A stretch of DNA of 64,000 nt from Sphingobacteriales bacterium (GCA_003963365.1 RXJG01000004.1:62001-126000); one strand, 5' to 3'. Shown: positions 45,090 to 55,458, numbered from the stretch's first letter. The notes: a model not told the origin generated them from the letters alone. Made by a program: numbers and translations.

Positions 45090-46673
45090 ATGAAACGTAT
45101 TATAAATTCAAGTTTAGCTATCACAGCGATAATCATCCTGGTGACCTCCTGTTCCAAAAAGCTGGATTTGGCTCCCAAGAATGATGTAACCTCAGATGTG
45201 GTTTACAGCACAGTAACCGGGTACAAGCAGGCTTTTGCCAAGCTATACGGGGCGATGGCTTTAACAGGAAATAATGGACCTGCCGGTAACGGTGATGTAC
45301 AGGGCATAGATGAGGGATTCAGTGATTTTCTGCGTTTATTCTGGAAGGCACAGGAGCTAAGTACTGATGAAGCGGTAATTGCCTGGGGTGATGCTGGTAT
45401 CCAGGATTTTCATAACATGAACTGGTCTTCTGCCAACCCATTCTTACAGGGGTTATATTATCGTATATTTTACCAGGTTACTTTGTGCAATGATTTTATC
45501 AGGCAGGCTTCAGATGCTAATCTTGCCTCCCGTAAAATTTCCGGTGCAGATGCAGATGCGATCCGTGGTTACAGAAATGAAGCAATATTTTTAAGGGCCT
45601 TTCAATACTGGGTGGCATTGGACTTATTTGCAAACCCGCCGTATGTAACAGAAAACGATGCATTAGGCGGTGCTTTACCACAACAAATTAAAAGAGCAGA
45701 TTTGTTTGCTAAAGTAGAGAGTGACCTAAAGGCATTGGAATCAACATTACCGGCAACAAATGAATACGGAAGAGCTAATAAATGGGCCGTTAAAGCCCTT
45801 TTGGCAAGATTGTATTTAAATGCCGGTGTTTATACGGGAACACCAAGATATGCTGATGCTTTAACCTATGCAAAAGATGTAATTACTAATGGTGGCTATT
45901 CTCTTTGGGGTAATTACACACAACTGATGCTTGCCGACAATAATACATCAGCGGGTGCCCCGGGTTCCGAGTTTATTCTTACTATCAATTATGATGGTTT
46001 GAAAACCCAGGGATATGGTGGAACAACATTTTTAACCCATGCTTCGGTAGGTGGTTCAATGAGTGCATCAACTTATGGCTTAGGTGGCGGTTGGGGTGGT
46101 ACCCGTTGTACAAAAGCCCTGGTTGACCTGTTCCCCGATCCTAACGGAACGGGTGATAAAAGAGCACAGTTCTATACTTCCGGTCAAAATAAAGAGATAG
46201 CTGACCAAACTAAGTTTACCGAAGGGTACGCTGTAACTAAATACCGTAATGTGAAAAGAGATGGTTCAAACGGACAAAGCCTTGATTTTTCTGATATTGA
46301 TTTCCCTTTGTTCCGTCTTCCTGAAATGTACCTGATATATGCAGAAGCCAATTTAAATGGCGGTGGTGGAGATGCTACAACTGCATTAGGGTATATTAAT
46401 GCACTCCGGACCAGGGCAGGTGCAAGTACAATTAACTCTGCCCAGCTTACCAAAGATTTTATTCTTGACGAAAGGGCAAGGGAGTTGTATTGGGAAGGCT
46501 ATAGAAGAACTGACCTGATTCGTTATAAGAAATTTGTAGAGTCATCTTATGTTTGGCCATGGAAAGGTGGCGTACCAAACGGAAGAGGGGTGGAGTCTTT
46601 CAGAACTATTTACCCTATTCCGGCATCAGATGTTTCAGCAAACACGAATCTTGTTCAAAATGCGGGATATTAA
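45090..46673 (+). CDS. susD: SusD/RagB starch-binding lipoprotein
   Basis: A 527-residue surface lipoprotein (lipobox VTSC, Cys21). The TPR-type fold is seen in AIRGYRNEAIFLRAFQYWVA, WAVKALLARLYLNAG and the late FRLPEMYLIYAEANL and ILDERARELYWEGYRRTDLIRY, all typical of SusD. It forms the lid of the SusC transporter. The close spacing to susC and the starch enzyme upstream indicate a starch specificity. Confidence 0.95.
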   Translation: MKRIINSSLAITAIIILVTSCSKKLDLAPKNDVTSDVVYSTVTGYKQAFAKLYGAMALTGNNGPAGNGDVQGIDEGFSDFLRLFWKAQELSTDEAVIAWGDAGIQDFHNMNWSSANPFLQGLYYRIFYQVTLCNDFIRQASDANLASRKISGADADAIRGYRNEAIFLRAFQYWVALDLFANPPYVTENDALGGALPQQIKRADLFAKVESDLKALESTLPATNEYGRANKWAVKALLARLYLNAGVYTGTPRYADALTYAKDVITNGGYSLWGNYTQLMLADNNTSAGAPGSEFILTINYDGLKTQGYGGTTFLTHASVGGSMSASTYGLGGGWGGTRCTKALVDLFPDPNGTGDKRAQFYTSGQNKEIADQTKFTEGYAVTKYRNVKRDGSNGQSLDFSDIDFPLFRLPEMYLIYAEANLNGGGGDATTALGYINALRTRAGASTINSAQLTKDFILDERARELYWEGYRRTDLIRYKKFVESSYVWPWKGGVPNGRGVESFRTIYPIPASDVSANTNLVQNAGY

Positions 46674-46703
46674 TCACACAATAAATCAACTAAAAGATAT
46701 TAT

Positions 46704-47768
46704 ATGAAAACAGGATTGATTAAATTTTTCTTCATAGCCATAGCACCACTGGTGTTGTGGTCATGTAAAAAAGATGAAAAGAAAGTATACCTGGAAAATG
46801 GGGCACTGCCAACGCTTACCGTTTCGTCCACTACAGTAAGTATGGCAAAACCTACAGGTGCTTCTACTGCATTAAAAGCAGTCTGGAGTACTGCCAACTT
46901 TGGGTATCCTGCAGCAATATCTTACACGCTGCAATTTGATAAAACAGGTGGTAACTTTTCAAAGCCGTATGAAGTGGCCATTGGTACAGACCGGGCAAAA
47001 GAATTTACTCAATTGGATTTAAACACTGCGTTCTTAGGAACAGGTAATGCAGCGGATCAACCCGGTGGAGTTATTTTGCGGGTTAAAGCAGTATTAACAA
47101 GTACTTCTATTGCGCCAGTTTATTCTAACACAGTAACTATAACCGGTACGCCCTATTCACTGGAGCCGCCGTCATTGTACATTCCCGGTGCTTACCAGGG
47201 CTGGGATCCGGCATCTGCCACCCGTATATGGGCTTACACACAAGCCAGTCCTAAAAGCTTTGATGGATATGTTTATTTTGATGATCCCTCAAAACTTGAG
47301 TTTAAAATAACCCCCAAACCAGACTGGACAGTTAATTATGGAGATGGAGGTTCCGGAACACTAGCCCCTAATGGAGCTAATTTTAAAGTATCATCAGTTG
47401 GTATGTACAGAATACAGGTTGATTTGACATCTTCTCCCGGAACATACATCATTACATATCTTGGTTCTGGCTGGTCATTGATCGGGCCTGCTGGTGTTGA
47501 TTGGGGTACAGATATTAGTCTTACATACGATCAGGGTACCAAAATCTGGTCTAAGACGCTGGCATTAAAAGACGATGAATTTAAATTCCGTGCCAATAAT
47601 GCCTGGGATATTAATTTTGGAGATGGTGGTGGTGTCACCCTTGCCGGTGGTAAAACATTAAAATATGGAGGACCAAACCTTAAAGTACCCAACGGTGCCG
47701 GAACATATAAAATTGAACTGATATTATCAGGTAATGAAAATTTCAGTTACAAAATAACCAAACAATAA
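46704..47768 (+). CDS. susE: SusE-like starch-binding outer-membrane lipoprotein
   Basis: A 354-residue lipoprotein (lipobox LWSC, Cys21). The N-terminal SusE/Ig-like domain has STTVSMAKPTGASTALKAVWS. Two starch-binding modules follow, each with an aromatic cluster: YIPGAYQGWDPASA with FKITPKPDWTVNYGDGG, and WSLIGPAGVDWGTD with FKFRANNAWDINFGDGG. SusE holds starch at the cell surface. It lies 30 nt after susD. Confidence 0.85.
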   Translation: MKTGLIKFFFIAIAPLVLWSCKKDEKKVYLENGALPTLTVSSTTVSMAKPTGASTALKAVWSTANFGYPAAISYTLQFDKTGGNFSKPYEVAIGTDRAKEFTQLDLNTAFLGTGNAADQPGGVILRVKAVLTSTSIAPVYSNTVTITGTPYSLEPPSLYIPGAYQGWDPASATRIWAYTQASPKSFDGYVYFDDPSKLEFKITPKPDWTVNYGDGGSGTLAPNGANFKVSSVGMYRIQVDLTSSPGTYIITYLGSGWSLIGPAGVDWGTDISLTYDQGTKIWSKTLALKDDEFKFRANNAWDINFGDGGGVTLAGGKTLKYGGPNLKVPNGAGTYKIELILSGNENFSYKITKQ

Positions 47769-47801
47769 AAAATTCCGACCATAATCTATAAATAGAAAAA
47801 A

Positions 47802-49652
47802 ATGAAAAAGCTTAGCTATTTATTTATACTGCTGTTGATTACTGTTATGGGTTGCCGCAAGGATCCATTTCAGCTGGCTCCAGACCCTGCTATTAATTCA
47901 ACAGGGCTGAGGTTATTATTACCATTTACCGGTACTTCTATAAATATAAACCCGGCGTTAGGCAACACGCCTGTAGTAATAACCTGGTCGCCGGCAACCT
48001 CTAAAACAGGTTTGCCTATAACATATAAATGGGTTGCTGTTGGTAAAACAGCCGGTGGCAGTATAGATGCCCCCAGTTTATCAATCAGTTCAGACAATAA
48101 TGGAACAGCTACGAAACTTTCTTTGACTTATGCAAGTCTTAAAGCAGCCATGGAAAAAGCAGGGTTTCCTGTGCCAACCAGCGATCAAATGCCATTTGAA
48201 ATGTTATGGTCTGTAGTGGCTAGTGATGGAAAAACTTCTGTAAGAAGCCAGGATGTGTATACGATTAATATTCTATATAACCGGGACGGTATAACTTTTC
48301 CTTTTTCATTAACTGGACTGCCATCTTCCACTACAGCTACATTTTATGACCCGGCATCAACCACAACAATTTTTACACTTAACTGGACAAAACCCACTGT
48401 TGCCAGACCTTCCGTAAACCCTCCTAAATTTACAGTACAGTTTTATGCTGAAACAAAGGATGGCAATGGAAATATTGTTCAGCCAGATGTTACCAAAGCC
48501 CCATTATTTTCAATAATACCAGGCAATGGTGCACTGGATACTTTTGTAAACATTTCCACCAAAGCGTTAAGTGATTCCATAACAAAATATATTACTGCCG
48601 ACTTTACAGCAACCGTTAAGTTAAGCTGGACAGTAAGGGCAACTTCTTTTTCGGCGGGTACAACTGCCATCCCCGGTATTCATATTATATGGGCCCCGGC
48701 AAATTCATTATATGTAATCAGGGTTAATACTATCCGTTTATATATGCCAGGTGGTTACCAGGCCTCACAGGGATTGGGTAATAACTGGGATCCACCCACA
48801 GCCCCCGAATTAATTAGGGATACCAGGACTACCAACCAGTTGTATTATACTTATGCTTATTTAAATGCTAATGATGAATTTAAAATAACACAAGGCCGTG
48901 CCTGGGATGTTAACTGGGGACAGGATGGAAGTGGAAACCTGGTAGTTAACGGGACTAACTTTAAAGTTACTACTGCAGGTGTTTACAGAATAAGTATTGA
49001 CAGAACCAATCTTAAATACGATATACGATTAGGCCGTATGGGCTTTGTTGGCGGAGCAGTAACTGGTGTGGGTTGGAACCCGCCAAATGTATTCCCCACT
49101 TCAGCGATGGCTTATATAGCAAGAGACCAGTTTCTTGGTATTTATGATTTTATTGCAGATGGCTGGAAGATGATTGACAATAATTCATGGAATAATGGCG
49201 ATATTAATGTTATCAATACCAGAAGCTACGGTTCATTAGGCGCTTCCGGTTCAAGCCTTGTAGTGAATGCAGATAATATGCCCAATATTGCCAGTGCGGG
49301 TAAGTACCGTGTAATATGGGATGGCAGCGACAAGAACAATATCAAATATTCTCTTACCAATGGTGCCATGTATGTAATTGGCAGTGCAACAGTTGGTGGC
49401 TGGAATAACGATGCAACTTATAACGATACCCAGAGGCCCCCGCTCACTTACCAGGGTAATGGTGTTTGGAAAGGCACTGTAACATTAACAGCCGGAGAAA
49501 TTAAGTTTATTGTGCTTAAAGGAAGCTGGGACTTCAACTATGGAGGCAGTGGTGGAAAAATTTCACAGGGTGGAGCTAATATTTCCATACCTGCAGCCGG
49601 AACATATACTATTACAGTTGACGAATACAATCAAACGTACACTATTAACTAA
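47802..49652 (+). CDS. susF: SusF-like starch-binding outer-membrane lipoprotein
   Basis: A 616-residue lipoprotein (lipobox VMGC, Cys18). Two N-terminal SusE-type Ig-like domains (about 25-310) are followed by three modules with the W-D-x-N-x-G pattern: FKITQGRAWDVNWGQDGSG, IADGWKMIDNNSWNNGD and FIVLKGSWDFNYGGSGG. These are the starch-binding type modules of SusF. Last gene of the locus, followed by a terminator. Confidence 0.82.
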   Translation: MKKLSYLFILLLITVMGCRKDPFQLAPDPAINSTGLRLLLPFTGTSININPALGNTPVVITWSPATSKTGLPITYKWVAVGKTAGGSIDAPSLSISSDNNGTATKLSLTYASLKAAMEKAGFPVPTSDQMPFEMLWSVVASDGKTSVRSQDVYTINILYNRDGITFPFSLTGLPSSTTATFYDPASTTTIFTLNWTKPTVARPSVNPPKFTVQFYAETKDGNGNIVQPDVTKAPLFSIIPGNGALDTFVNISTKALSDSITKYITADFTATVKLSWTVRATSFSAGTTAIPGIHIIWAPANSLYVIRVNTIRLYMPGGYQASQGLGNNWDPPTAPELIRDTRTTNQLYYTYAYLNANDEFKITQGRAWDVNWGQDGSGNLVVNGTNFKVTTAGVYRISIDRTNLKYDIRLGRMGFVGGAVTGVGWNPPNVFPTSAMAYIARDQFLGIYDFIADGWKMIDNNSWNNGDINVINTRSYGSLGASGSSLVVNADNMPNIASAGKYRVIWDGSDKNNIKYSLTNGAMYVIGSATVGGWNNDATYNDTQRPPLTYQGNGVWKGTVTLTAGEIKFIVLKGSWDFNYGGSGGKISQGGANISIPAAGTYTITVDEYNQTYTIN

Positions 49653-49670
49653 GCCAAATATTATATTAAT

Positions 49671-49697
49671 AAAACCCTCCTTACGGGAGGGTTTTTT
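49671..49697 (+). terminator. Terminator of the starch locus
   Basis: AAAACCCTCC-TTAC-GGGAGGGTTTT with six T's after the stem. It ends the amylase/sus run. Confidence 0.88.
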
Positions 49698-49731
49698 ATT
49701 GCCCGAAATCGCCGCCAAACCTTTATTTTCT

Positions 49732-49739
49732 TACCTTTG
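49732..49739 (+). promoter_or_regulatory. Promoter -7 element of uppS
   Basis: TACCTTTG, a full match to TAnnTTTG, 37 nt before the uppS start. No -33 element at the expected distance. Confidence 0.55.
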
Positions 49740-49776
49740 CCCTCCCTTCAGCAAAAGCCCTTAATGCAGGCAACAA

Positions 49777-50541
49777 ATGAGTTTGAAAGAGAAAATAGAT
49801 ATTAACAGGCTTCCCCGGCATATTGCCATTATAATGGATGGCAATGGACGCTGGGCCAAAGAGCAGGGACAAGACAGGCTTTTTGGACACTTTCACGGGG
49901 TGGAAAGTGTAAGAAATATTGTTGAAGGATGTGCAGAATTGGGCATAGGTTATTTAACACTTTATGCTTTTTCAACCGAAAACTGGGACAGACCAGTTGA
50001 AGAAGTAACCGGCTTAATGGAGTTACTGGTAGATACTATTAGAAAGGAAGTAGCTACGCTTAATAAAAATAACATTAAACTGCATGTAATTGGTGATTTA
50101 AACATGTTGCCCGATTATGCAAGAAACGAGTTGAAGGAAGCATTAGATGAAACCAGCCATAATACAGGGCTTAACCTTGTTATGGCACTGAGTTATAGCA
50201 GCCGGTGGGAAATAGTAAATGCTATCAAAAACATTGCAGCTGATGTAAAAGCAGGTAAACTGCAACCCTATGAAATAGACCAGGATTCAATAAAAGATTA
50301 CCTCGCCACAAAAGAATTTCCTGATCCTGAATTGATGATACGCACCAGTGGTGAATACCGGATCAGTAATTTCCTTTTGTACCAACTGGCCTATGCTGAA
50401 CTTTACTTTACACAAGTGAGGTGGCCCGATTTTAGAAAAGAAAATTTATATGAAGCTATCATAGATTTTCAGCAGCGGGAAAGAAGGTTTGGTAAAACAG
50501 GGGAACAAATTTCTCAACAGGAAAAAACAGCAATCTCTTAA
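49777..50541 (+). CDS. uppS: Isoprenyl transferase (undecaprenyl diphosphate synthase)
   Basis: A 254-residue cis-prenyltransferase that builds undecaprenyl diphosphate, the lipid carrier for cell wall synthesis. HIAIIMDGNGRWAKEQG carries the catalytic Asp21; YLTLYAFSTENWDRP and the late PDPELMIRTSGEYRISNFL, containing RTSGE-x-R-x-SNF, are diagnostic. First gene of the uppS, bamA, ompH, ompH, murI series common in Bacteroidota. Confidence 0.95.
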   Translation: MSLKEKIDINRLPRHIAIIMDGNGRWAKEQGQDRLFGHFHGVESVRNIVEGCAELGIGYLTLYAFSTENWDRPVEEVTGLMELLVDTIRKEVATLNKNNIKLHVIGDLNMLPDYARNELKEALDETSHNTGLNLVMALSYSSRWEIVNAIKNIAADVKAGKLQPYEIDQDSIKDYLATKEFPDPELMIRTSGEYRISNFLLYQLAYAELYFTQVRWPDFRKENLYEAIIDFQQRERRFGKTGEQISQQEKTAIS

Positions 50542-50627
50542 CCAGCCTGAATTTGCATTAACAGCAACAGGTTTTTTAACATACAGTTTTGATTATACCC
50601 GTTAATTTGCCACCGAATAATAAACCA

Positions 50628-53369
50628 ATGCAACAGCTTTTTAGAAGTTTACTGATTGTTTTTTTTGTGTCTTGTTTTGCTGTTACCGGCTATTCGCAGC
50701 AACCTGCGGATACAACACCTGTCTCCATCGATCCGGAATTACTCAATATATTTAATGCTAAAGTCCCCAAAAAATATACTATTGGAGGTATAAAAATTGC
50801 AGGTAACCGGTATTATGATGAGGCATTGGTTATTTCTATATCTGGCATGTCGGTAGGTGATGAGGTAACAATTCCCGGTGGCGATAATTTCAGTAAAGCC
50901 ATTACAAACCTGTGGAAGCAAAACCTTTTTAATAACATTGAATTGTACATTACAAAATTAGTGGGTAATGTTATTTATATTGAATTTAATGTACAGGAAA
51001 GACCCCGGCTGAGTAATGTATTTTTTAAAGGCATCCGAAAAAGTGAGCAGGAAGATTTAGAAGGAAAAATAGGCATTGCCAAAAGCCAGGTTATTACTGA
51101 AAACCGCAGAAGAACAGCGGTGGAAAACATTAAAAAATTCTACTTTGATAAGGGGTTTCAGGAGGTAAAGGTAGAAGTACTGGAATCAATTGACGGTACG
51201 GCCGCCGGGTTATCTATTCTTACCTTCACTATTGATAAGGGTAAAAAAATCCGCATCGGTAACATTTCATTTGTAGGTAATACTATTCCGGAAAACAAGT
51301 TAAAAAAACAAATGAAGGGAACCAAGGAAATGAGCCATTTTACCTTAAAACCCGATACGGCCCAACCTGTATATGGTCAAAAATCAGCCATCACATTTAA
51401 GCAATACCTGAAAGAAGCAGGTTTTTTATCATTAAGTAAAACAAAGCAATTTCTTGATCCCTGGTTCAGGTTTAAATTATTTAGCTCGGCAAAATTCAGC
51501 CGGAAAAAATTTGACGAAGACAGGGAAAAAATTCTTGAATATTATAATTCACTTGGCTATCGTGATGCCGTAATTGTTGCGGATACCCAGTATATCACAA
51601 AGAAAGGCAATTTAAATATTGACTTTAAAGTAGAGGAAGGAAGAAAATATTATTTTGGGAATATTTCCTGGAAAGGAAACACAAAATATAAAGATTCAAT
51701 TCTGAGCCTGGTGCTTGGTATAAGCAAGGGCGATGTCTATAACCTTGAAACATTAAACAAGCGCTTAGGAAAAGGAGGTGGTGAAGGCGGTGGAGATGTA
51801 GGTTCACTTTACCAGGATGATGGGTATCTGTTTTTCCAGGCAAACCCGGTTGAAACAGCAGTTTATAACGATACGATCAATTACGAAATACGCATACAGG
51901 AAGGTCCGCAGGCTACAATAGATAAAGTTACTATTGAAGGTAATGATAAAACTAAAGAGCATGTTATTCGTCGTGAGTTAAGAACCATTCCCGGAGAAAA
52001 GTTCAGCCGCAGTGATCTTATCCGTTCCCAAAGGGAAATTGTAAATCTTGGATATTTTAACCAGGAAAAACTGGGGATGAATTTTGACCCGCATCCTGAA
52101 ACAGGCACCGTAGATATAAAGTATACCGTTGAAGAAAAATCAGCAGACCAGTTAGAGCTTTCCGCCGGTTGGGGAGGAAGTATTGGTTTAACAGGAACAT
52201 TGGGTGTTTCTTTTAATAATTTTTCTGTAAAAAATATTTTGAAAAAATCATCATGGGATCCCTTACCAACCGGTGATGGTCAAAAATTAAGCCTGAGGAT
52301 TCAATCTAACGGCCGGGCTTTTAGGTCGTACAATTTTTCTTTTACAGAACCGTGGTTAGGTGGTAAGAAGAGAAACTCGTTTAGTATTAACTACTACAAC
52401 ACTAAGTTTTCTAATGCATTTGATCCTCTCACCGGTTTGCCAAACAGAAAATATGCTGATTCATCTTATCTGAAATCGCAAAACATTGGTATTTCACTGG
52501 GCAAGCAATTAAAATGGCCCGATGATTATTTCAGTTTGGTGTACGCTATAAATTACACCAGCTATACATTAAAAAATTACCCGGCTTTTCAACAGCTCAA
52601 TGTTAAAAATGGTTCCTTTAATAATATCAGTTTCCGCCTGGGGTTAGCCCGAACGTCAATTGATCAGCCAATATTCCCACGTAACGGTTCAAACTTTAGC
52701 CTGAACCTTCAATTTACACCACCCTATTCTTTATTCAGGGCAAGAGAAAAATATACGGATGCAGCCGATTCTTATAAATGGGTGGAATACCATAAATGGC
52801 GTTTCAATGGCGAATGGTATGTGCCTATTGGCAAACCCATGGGCGCCGATAAGAACAGGCAGTTTGTATTAAAGGCAGCCGCCAAATTTGGATTCCTGGG
52901 AAAGTATAGCAGTTTCTTAGGTATATCACCGTTTGAGCGTTTCCAGGTAGGAAATGCGGGTTTACAAAACAACTTTGGTATTATAGGATATGATATCATT
53001 GCACAAAGGGGCTACCCGGTATATGATAATTCGGATCCAAGAGTGAATAATACAGATCAAACCAGTACCAATAAATATTTCACCATCTTTAATAAGTATG
53101 TTTTAGAAATGCGGTACCCGTTCAGTACTAACCCAAGCAGTACTATTTATGGATTAACCTTTTTTGAAGCAGCAAATGGATGGTACGATTTTAAAGATTA
53201 TAATCCATTTAAACTTCGCCGCAGTGTAGGGGTGGGCATGCGTTTCTTCCTTCCAATGTTTGGTTTGTTAGGATTTGATTACGGTGTTGGTTTAGACAGG
53301 TTAAAGCCGGGCGGTAAACTAAAAGATGCTGCCAGCTTTACATTCATGCTCGGTTTTGAACCCGAATAG
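50628..53369 (+). CDS. bamA: Outer-membrane protein assembly factor BamA
   Basis: A 913-residue Omp85 protein, started at MQQLFRSLLIVFFVSCF. The frame is open 13 codons earlier but the signal peptide begins here. POTRA repeats fill about 40-480 (YTIGGIKIAGNRYYDE, YYFGNISWKGNTKYKD, ATIDKVTIEGNDKTKE). A 16-strand barrel follows with the FSFTEPWLGG and VGVGMRFFLPMFG motifs, and the protein ends in FMLGFEPE. A lysine- and glycine-rich loop (GKGGGEGGGD near residue 395) lies between POTRA domains. BamA inserts barrels into the outer membrane. Confidence 0.93.
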   Translation: MQQLFRSLLIVFFVSCFAVTGYSQQPADTTPVSIDPELLNIFNAKVPKKYTIGGIKIAGNRYYDEALVISISGMSVGDEVTIPGGDNFSKAITNLWKQNLFNNIELYITKLVGNVIYIEFNVQERPRLSNVFFKGIRKSEQEDLEGKIGIAKSQVITENRRRTAVENIKKFYFDKGFQEVKVEVLESIDGTAAGLSILTFTIDKGKKIRIGNISFVGNTIPENKLKKQMKGTKEMSHFTLKPDTAQPVYGQKSAITFKQYLKEAGFLSLSKTKQFLDPWFRFKLFSSAKFSRKKFDEDREKILEYYNSLGYRDAVIVADTQYITKKGNLNIDFKVEEGRKYYFGNISWKGNTKYKDSILSLVLGISKGDVYNLETLNKRLGKGGGEGGGDVGSLYQDDGYLFFQANPVETAVYNDTINYEIRIQEGPQATIDKVTIEGNDKTKEHVIRRELRTIPGEKFSRSDLIRSQREIVNLGYFNQEKLGMNFDPHPETGTVDIKYTVEEKSADQLELSAGWGGSIGLTGTLGVSFNNFSVKNILKKSSWDPLPTGDGQKLSLRIQSNGRAFRSYNFSFTEPWLGGKKRNSFSINYYNTKFSNAFDPLTGLPNRKYADSSYLKSQNIGISLGKQLKWPDDYFSLVYAINYTSYTLKNYPAFQQLNVKNGSFNNISFRLGLARTSIDQPIFPRNGSNFSLNLQFTPPYSLFRAREKYTDAADSYKWVEYHKWRFNGEWYVPIGKPMGADKNRQFVLKAAAKFGFLGKYSSFLGISPFERFQVGNAGLQNNFGIIGYDIIAQRGYPVYDNSDPRVNNTDQTSTNKYFTIFNKYVLEMRYPFSTNPSSTIYGLTFFEAANGWYDFKDYNPFKLRRSVGVGMRFFLPMFGLLGFDYGVGLDRLKPGGKLKDAASFTFMLGFEPE

Positions 53370-53411
53370 CAGTATCAACCAGTTAAAATTTTATAATATA
53401 AAAATATCATC

Positions 53412-53927
53412 ATGAAAAAAGTCCTGCTCATAGCTGGTATTCTGTGGCTGGCTGTTTTCTCTGCCGGGGCACAGCGATATGCCATTATCGACTCTAAATA
53501 TATTTTGGAGAAACTTCCCGATTATAAAGACGCACAAAAAAAGCTGGATGAAACAAGTGAGTTGTGGCAAAAAGAAATAGACCAAAAATCGGCTGAATTG
53601 GAGAAAATGTATAAAAATTTTGAAGCAGAACAGGTAATGCTGAGTGATGAGTTAAAGAAAAAAAGAGAGGACGAAATCTACAATAAAGAAAAAGAATTAA
53701 GGGATTTGCAGAAGAAACGCTTTGGTTTTGAAGGCGATCTGTTTCGTAAACGCCAGGAACTGATAAAACCTATACAGGATAAGGTTTACAATGCTGTACA
53801 AAAACTGGCCACTGAGCGATCTTTTGACTTTGTTTTAGATAAAAGTGAAGGAATTACTGTTATCTTTGCCGACCCCAAACTGGATAAGAGCGATGATATT
53901 TTGAAAATGCTGGGGGTTACCAAATAA
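53412..53927 (+). CDS. OmpH/Skp-like periplasmic chaperone (first copy)
   Basis: A 171-residue protein with signal peptide (to SAGAQ, about 20). It starts its mature part with RYAIIDSKYILEKLPDY, then has a long charged coiled coil (about 35-115) and a short beta end. This is the Skp/OmpH trimeric chaperone that holds unfolded outer-membrane proteins before BamA. It lies 42 nt after bamA and is followed by a second member. Confidence 0.9.
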   Translation: MKKVLLIAGILWLAVFSAGAQRYAIIDSKYILEKLPDYKDAQKKLDETSELWQKEIDQKSAELEKMYKNFEAEQVMLSDELKKKREDEIYNKEKELRDLQKKRFGFEGDLFRKRQELIKPIQDKVYNAVQKLATERSFDFVLDKSEGITVIFADPKLDKSDDILKMLGVTK

Positions 53928-54011
53928 GTTAAAGTGATGTGAAAGGGGTAGGTACAGACAACTTAAAATACATTTAGAACAACTAAAAAAATAAATCAAA
54001 CACAACAAACA

Positions 54012-54560
54012 ATGAAAAAGGTTTCTACACTGGTTCTGTCGGTAATGGTCCTGCTTGTTTTCAGCAGCAATGTGAAAGCCCAGAACAAAATTGGCTATGT
54101 AAGCGTAGATGAGGTTTTATCTGTAATGCCAGAAATTAAAAAAGTACAGAACGAATTAGCCTCTTATGATAGCTCTCTTCAAATTAATTACAGCGAAACA
54201 TTAAAGGAGTATTTGTCGAAAGATAGTTCCTTTAAAGCAGATTCAGCAAAACTTACACCGGCAATACGAAAAGCAAAAGAACAGGGATTAGAAAAATTAG
54301 CTGGTGAACTTAATAATTTCCAGCAGAACTATCAGAATATGGTTAATGAAAGAAAGAACCAGTTAATGCAGCCCATAGTAGAAAAAGCGGTAAGTACCAT
54401 CAAAGAAGTAGCCAAAGCAAATGGTTATACCTATGTATTTGCCAAAGATGCTTTATTGGTTCAGCCGGAAGGTGATGATCTGCTGCCATTAGTGAAAAAG
54501 AAATTAGGTATCGCAGATGCACCTGCTGCGAAACCCGCAGTACCCAAAACAAATAAATAA
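54012..54560 (+). CDS. OmpH/Skp-like periplasmic chaperone (second copy)
   Basis: A 182-residue Skp/OmpH paralogue with signal peptide (to VKAQ, about 24). The NKIGYVSVDEVLSVMPE start, a shorter central coiled coil and a proline/alanine/lysine-rich tail (APAAKPAVPKTNK) are visible. Two successive OmpH genes after bamA are the usual arrangement in this phylum. Followed by a strong terminator. Confidence 0.9.
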   Translation: MKKVSTLVLSVMVLLVFSSNVKAQNKIGYVSVDEVLSVMPEIKKVQNELASYDSSLQINYSETLKEYLSKDSSFKADSAKLTPAIRKAKEQGLEKLAGELNNFQQNYQNMVNERKNQLMQPIVEKAVSTIKEVAKANGYTYVFAKDALLVQPEGDDLLPLVKKKLGIADAPAAKPAVPKTNK

Positions 54561-54578
54561 CTTAGCAACAGAATTATA

Positions 54579-54612
54579 AAAAAAGTCACTTCACATGGAG
54601 TGACTTTTTTAT
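54579..54612 (+). terminator. Terminator after ompH copy 2
   Basis: AAAAAGTCACT and AGTGACTTTTT arms with an 8-nt loop; the T run is strong. murI begins 15 nt later, so it needs its own promoter or read-through. Confidence 0.85.
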
Positions 54613-54624
54613 TTTTACCCTTCA

Positions 54625-55458
54625 ATGAATGCAAACAGCCCGATAGGAATTTTTGATTCAGGTTACGGTGGCCTTACTGTAATGAAAGAAATAGTGAAGC
54701 AATTACCTCAGTATGATTATATCTATTTAGGGGATAACGCAAGGGCTCCTTATGGCCCCCGTTCTTTTGAAACAGTTTATCGCTATACCTTACAATGTGT
54801 GCAATGGTTCTTTAAACAAGATTGTCCGCTGGTAATTCTTGCCTGCAATACGGCTTCTGCAAAAGCATTGCGAACCATTCAGCAAAATGATTTACCAAAA
54901 ATGGATACAGGTAAAAGAGTGCTGGGTGTAATACGACCAACTACAGAAGTGATAGGCAATTATTCCAGCAGCAAACAGGTTGGAATACTGGCAACCAGTG
55001 GAACTGTGACCTCACAGTCTTATCCGATTGAGATCGAAAAATTTTTCCCTGGTATAGAAGTATATCAACAGGCTTGCCCCATGCTGGTGCCTTTAATTGA
55101 AAACAATGAGCATCATACCAAAGGCGCTGATTTTTTTGTAAAGAAATATATTCATGATCTGCTGGCAAAATCACCCATGATTGATACCATACTGCTGGCC
55201 TGTACGCATTACCCGCTGTTAATGGATAAAATAAAAGAATATTCGCCGGCTGATATGACCATATTATCGCAGGGAGAAATTGTAGCTGCCAGTTTGGTTG
55301 ATTACCTGCAACGCCACCCGGAAATGGAGCAGCGAATCAGCAAAAAAGGTTTGCAGCGTTTTTATACCACCGACTCGACCGAGGATTTTGATAACCATGC
55401 CGCCCTGTTTTATGGAACGGGTGTTAGCTCCAAACATGTTGATTTAGAGGCTCAATAG
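54625..55458 (+). CDS. murI: Glutamate racemase
   Basis: A 277-residue racemase giving D-glutamate for peptidoglycan. IGIFDSGYGGLTV (Asp and Ser near 11-12), YLGDNARAPYG, the first catalytic Cys in LACNTASAKAL and the second in LLACTHYPLL are all present. Length is normal. Confidence 0.95.
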   Translation: MNANSPIGIFDSGYGGLTVMKEIVKQLPQYDYIYLGDNARAPYGPRSFETVYRYTLQCVQWFFKQDCPLVILACNTASAKALRTIQQNDLPKMDTGKRVLGVIRPTTEVIGNYSSSKQVGILATSGTVTSQSYPIEIEKFFPGIEVYQQACPMLVPLIENNEHHTKGADFFVKKYIHDLLAKSPMIDTILLACTHYPLLMDKIKEYSPADMTILSQGEIVAASLVDYLQRHPEMEQRISKKGLQRFYTTDSTEDFDNHAALFYGTGVSSKHVDLEAQ

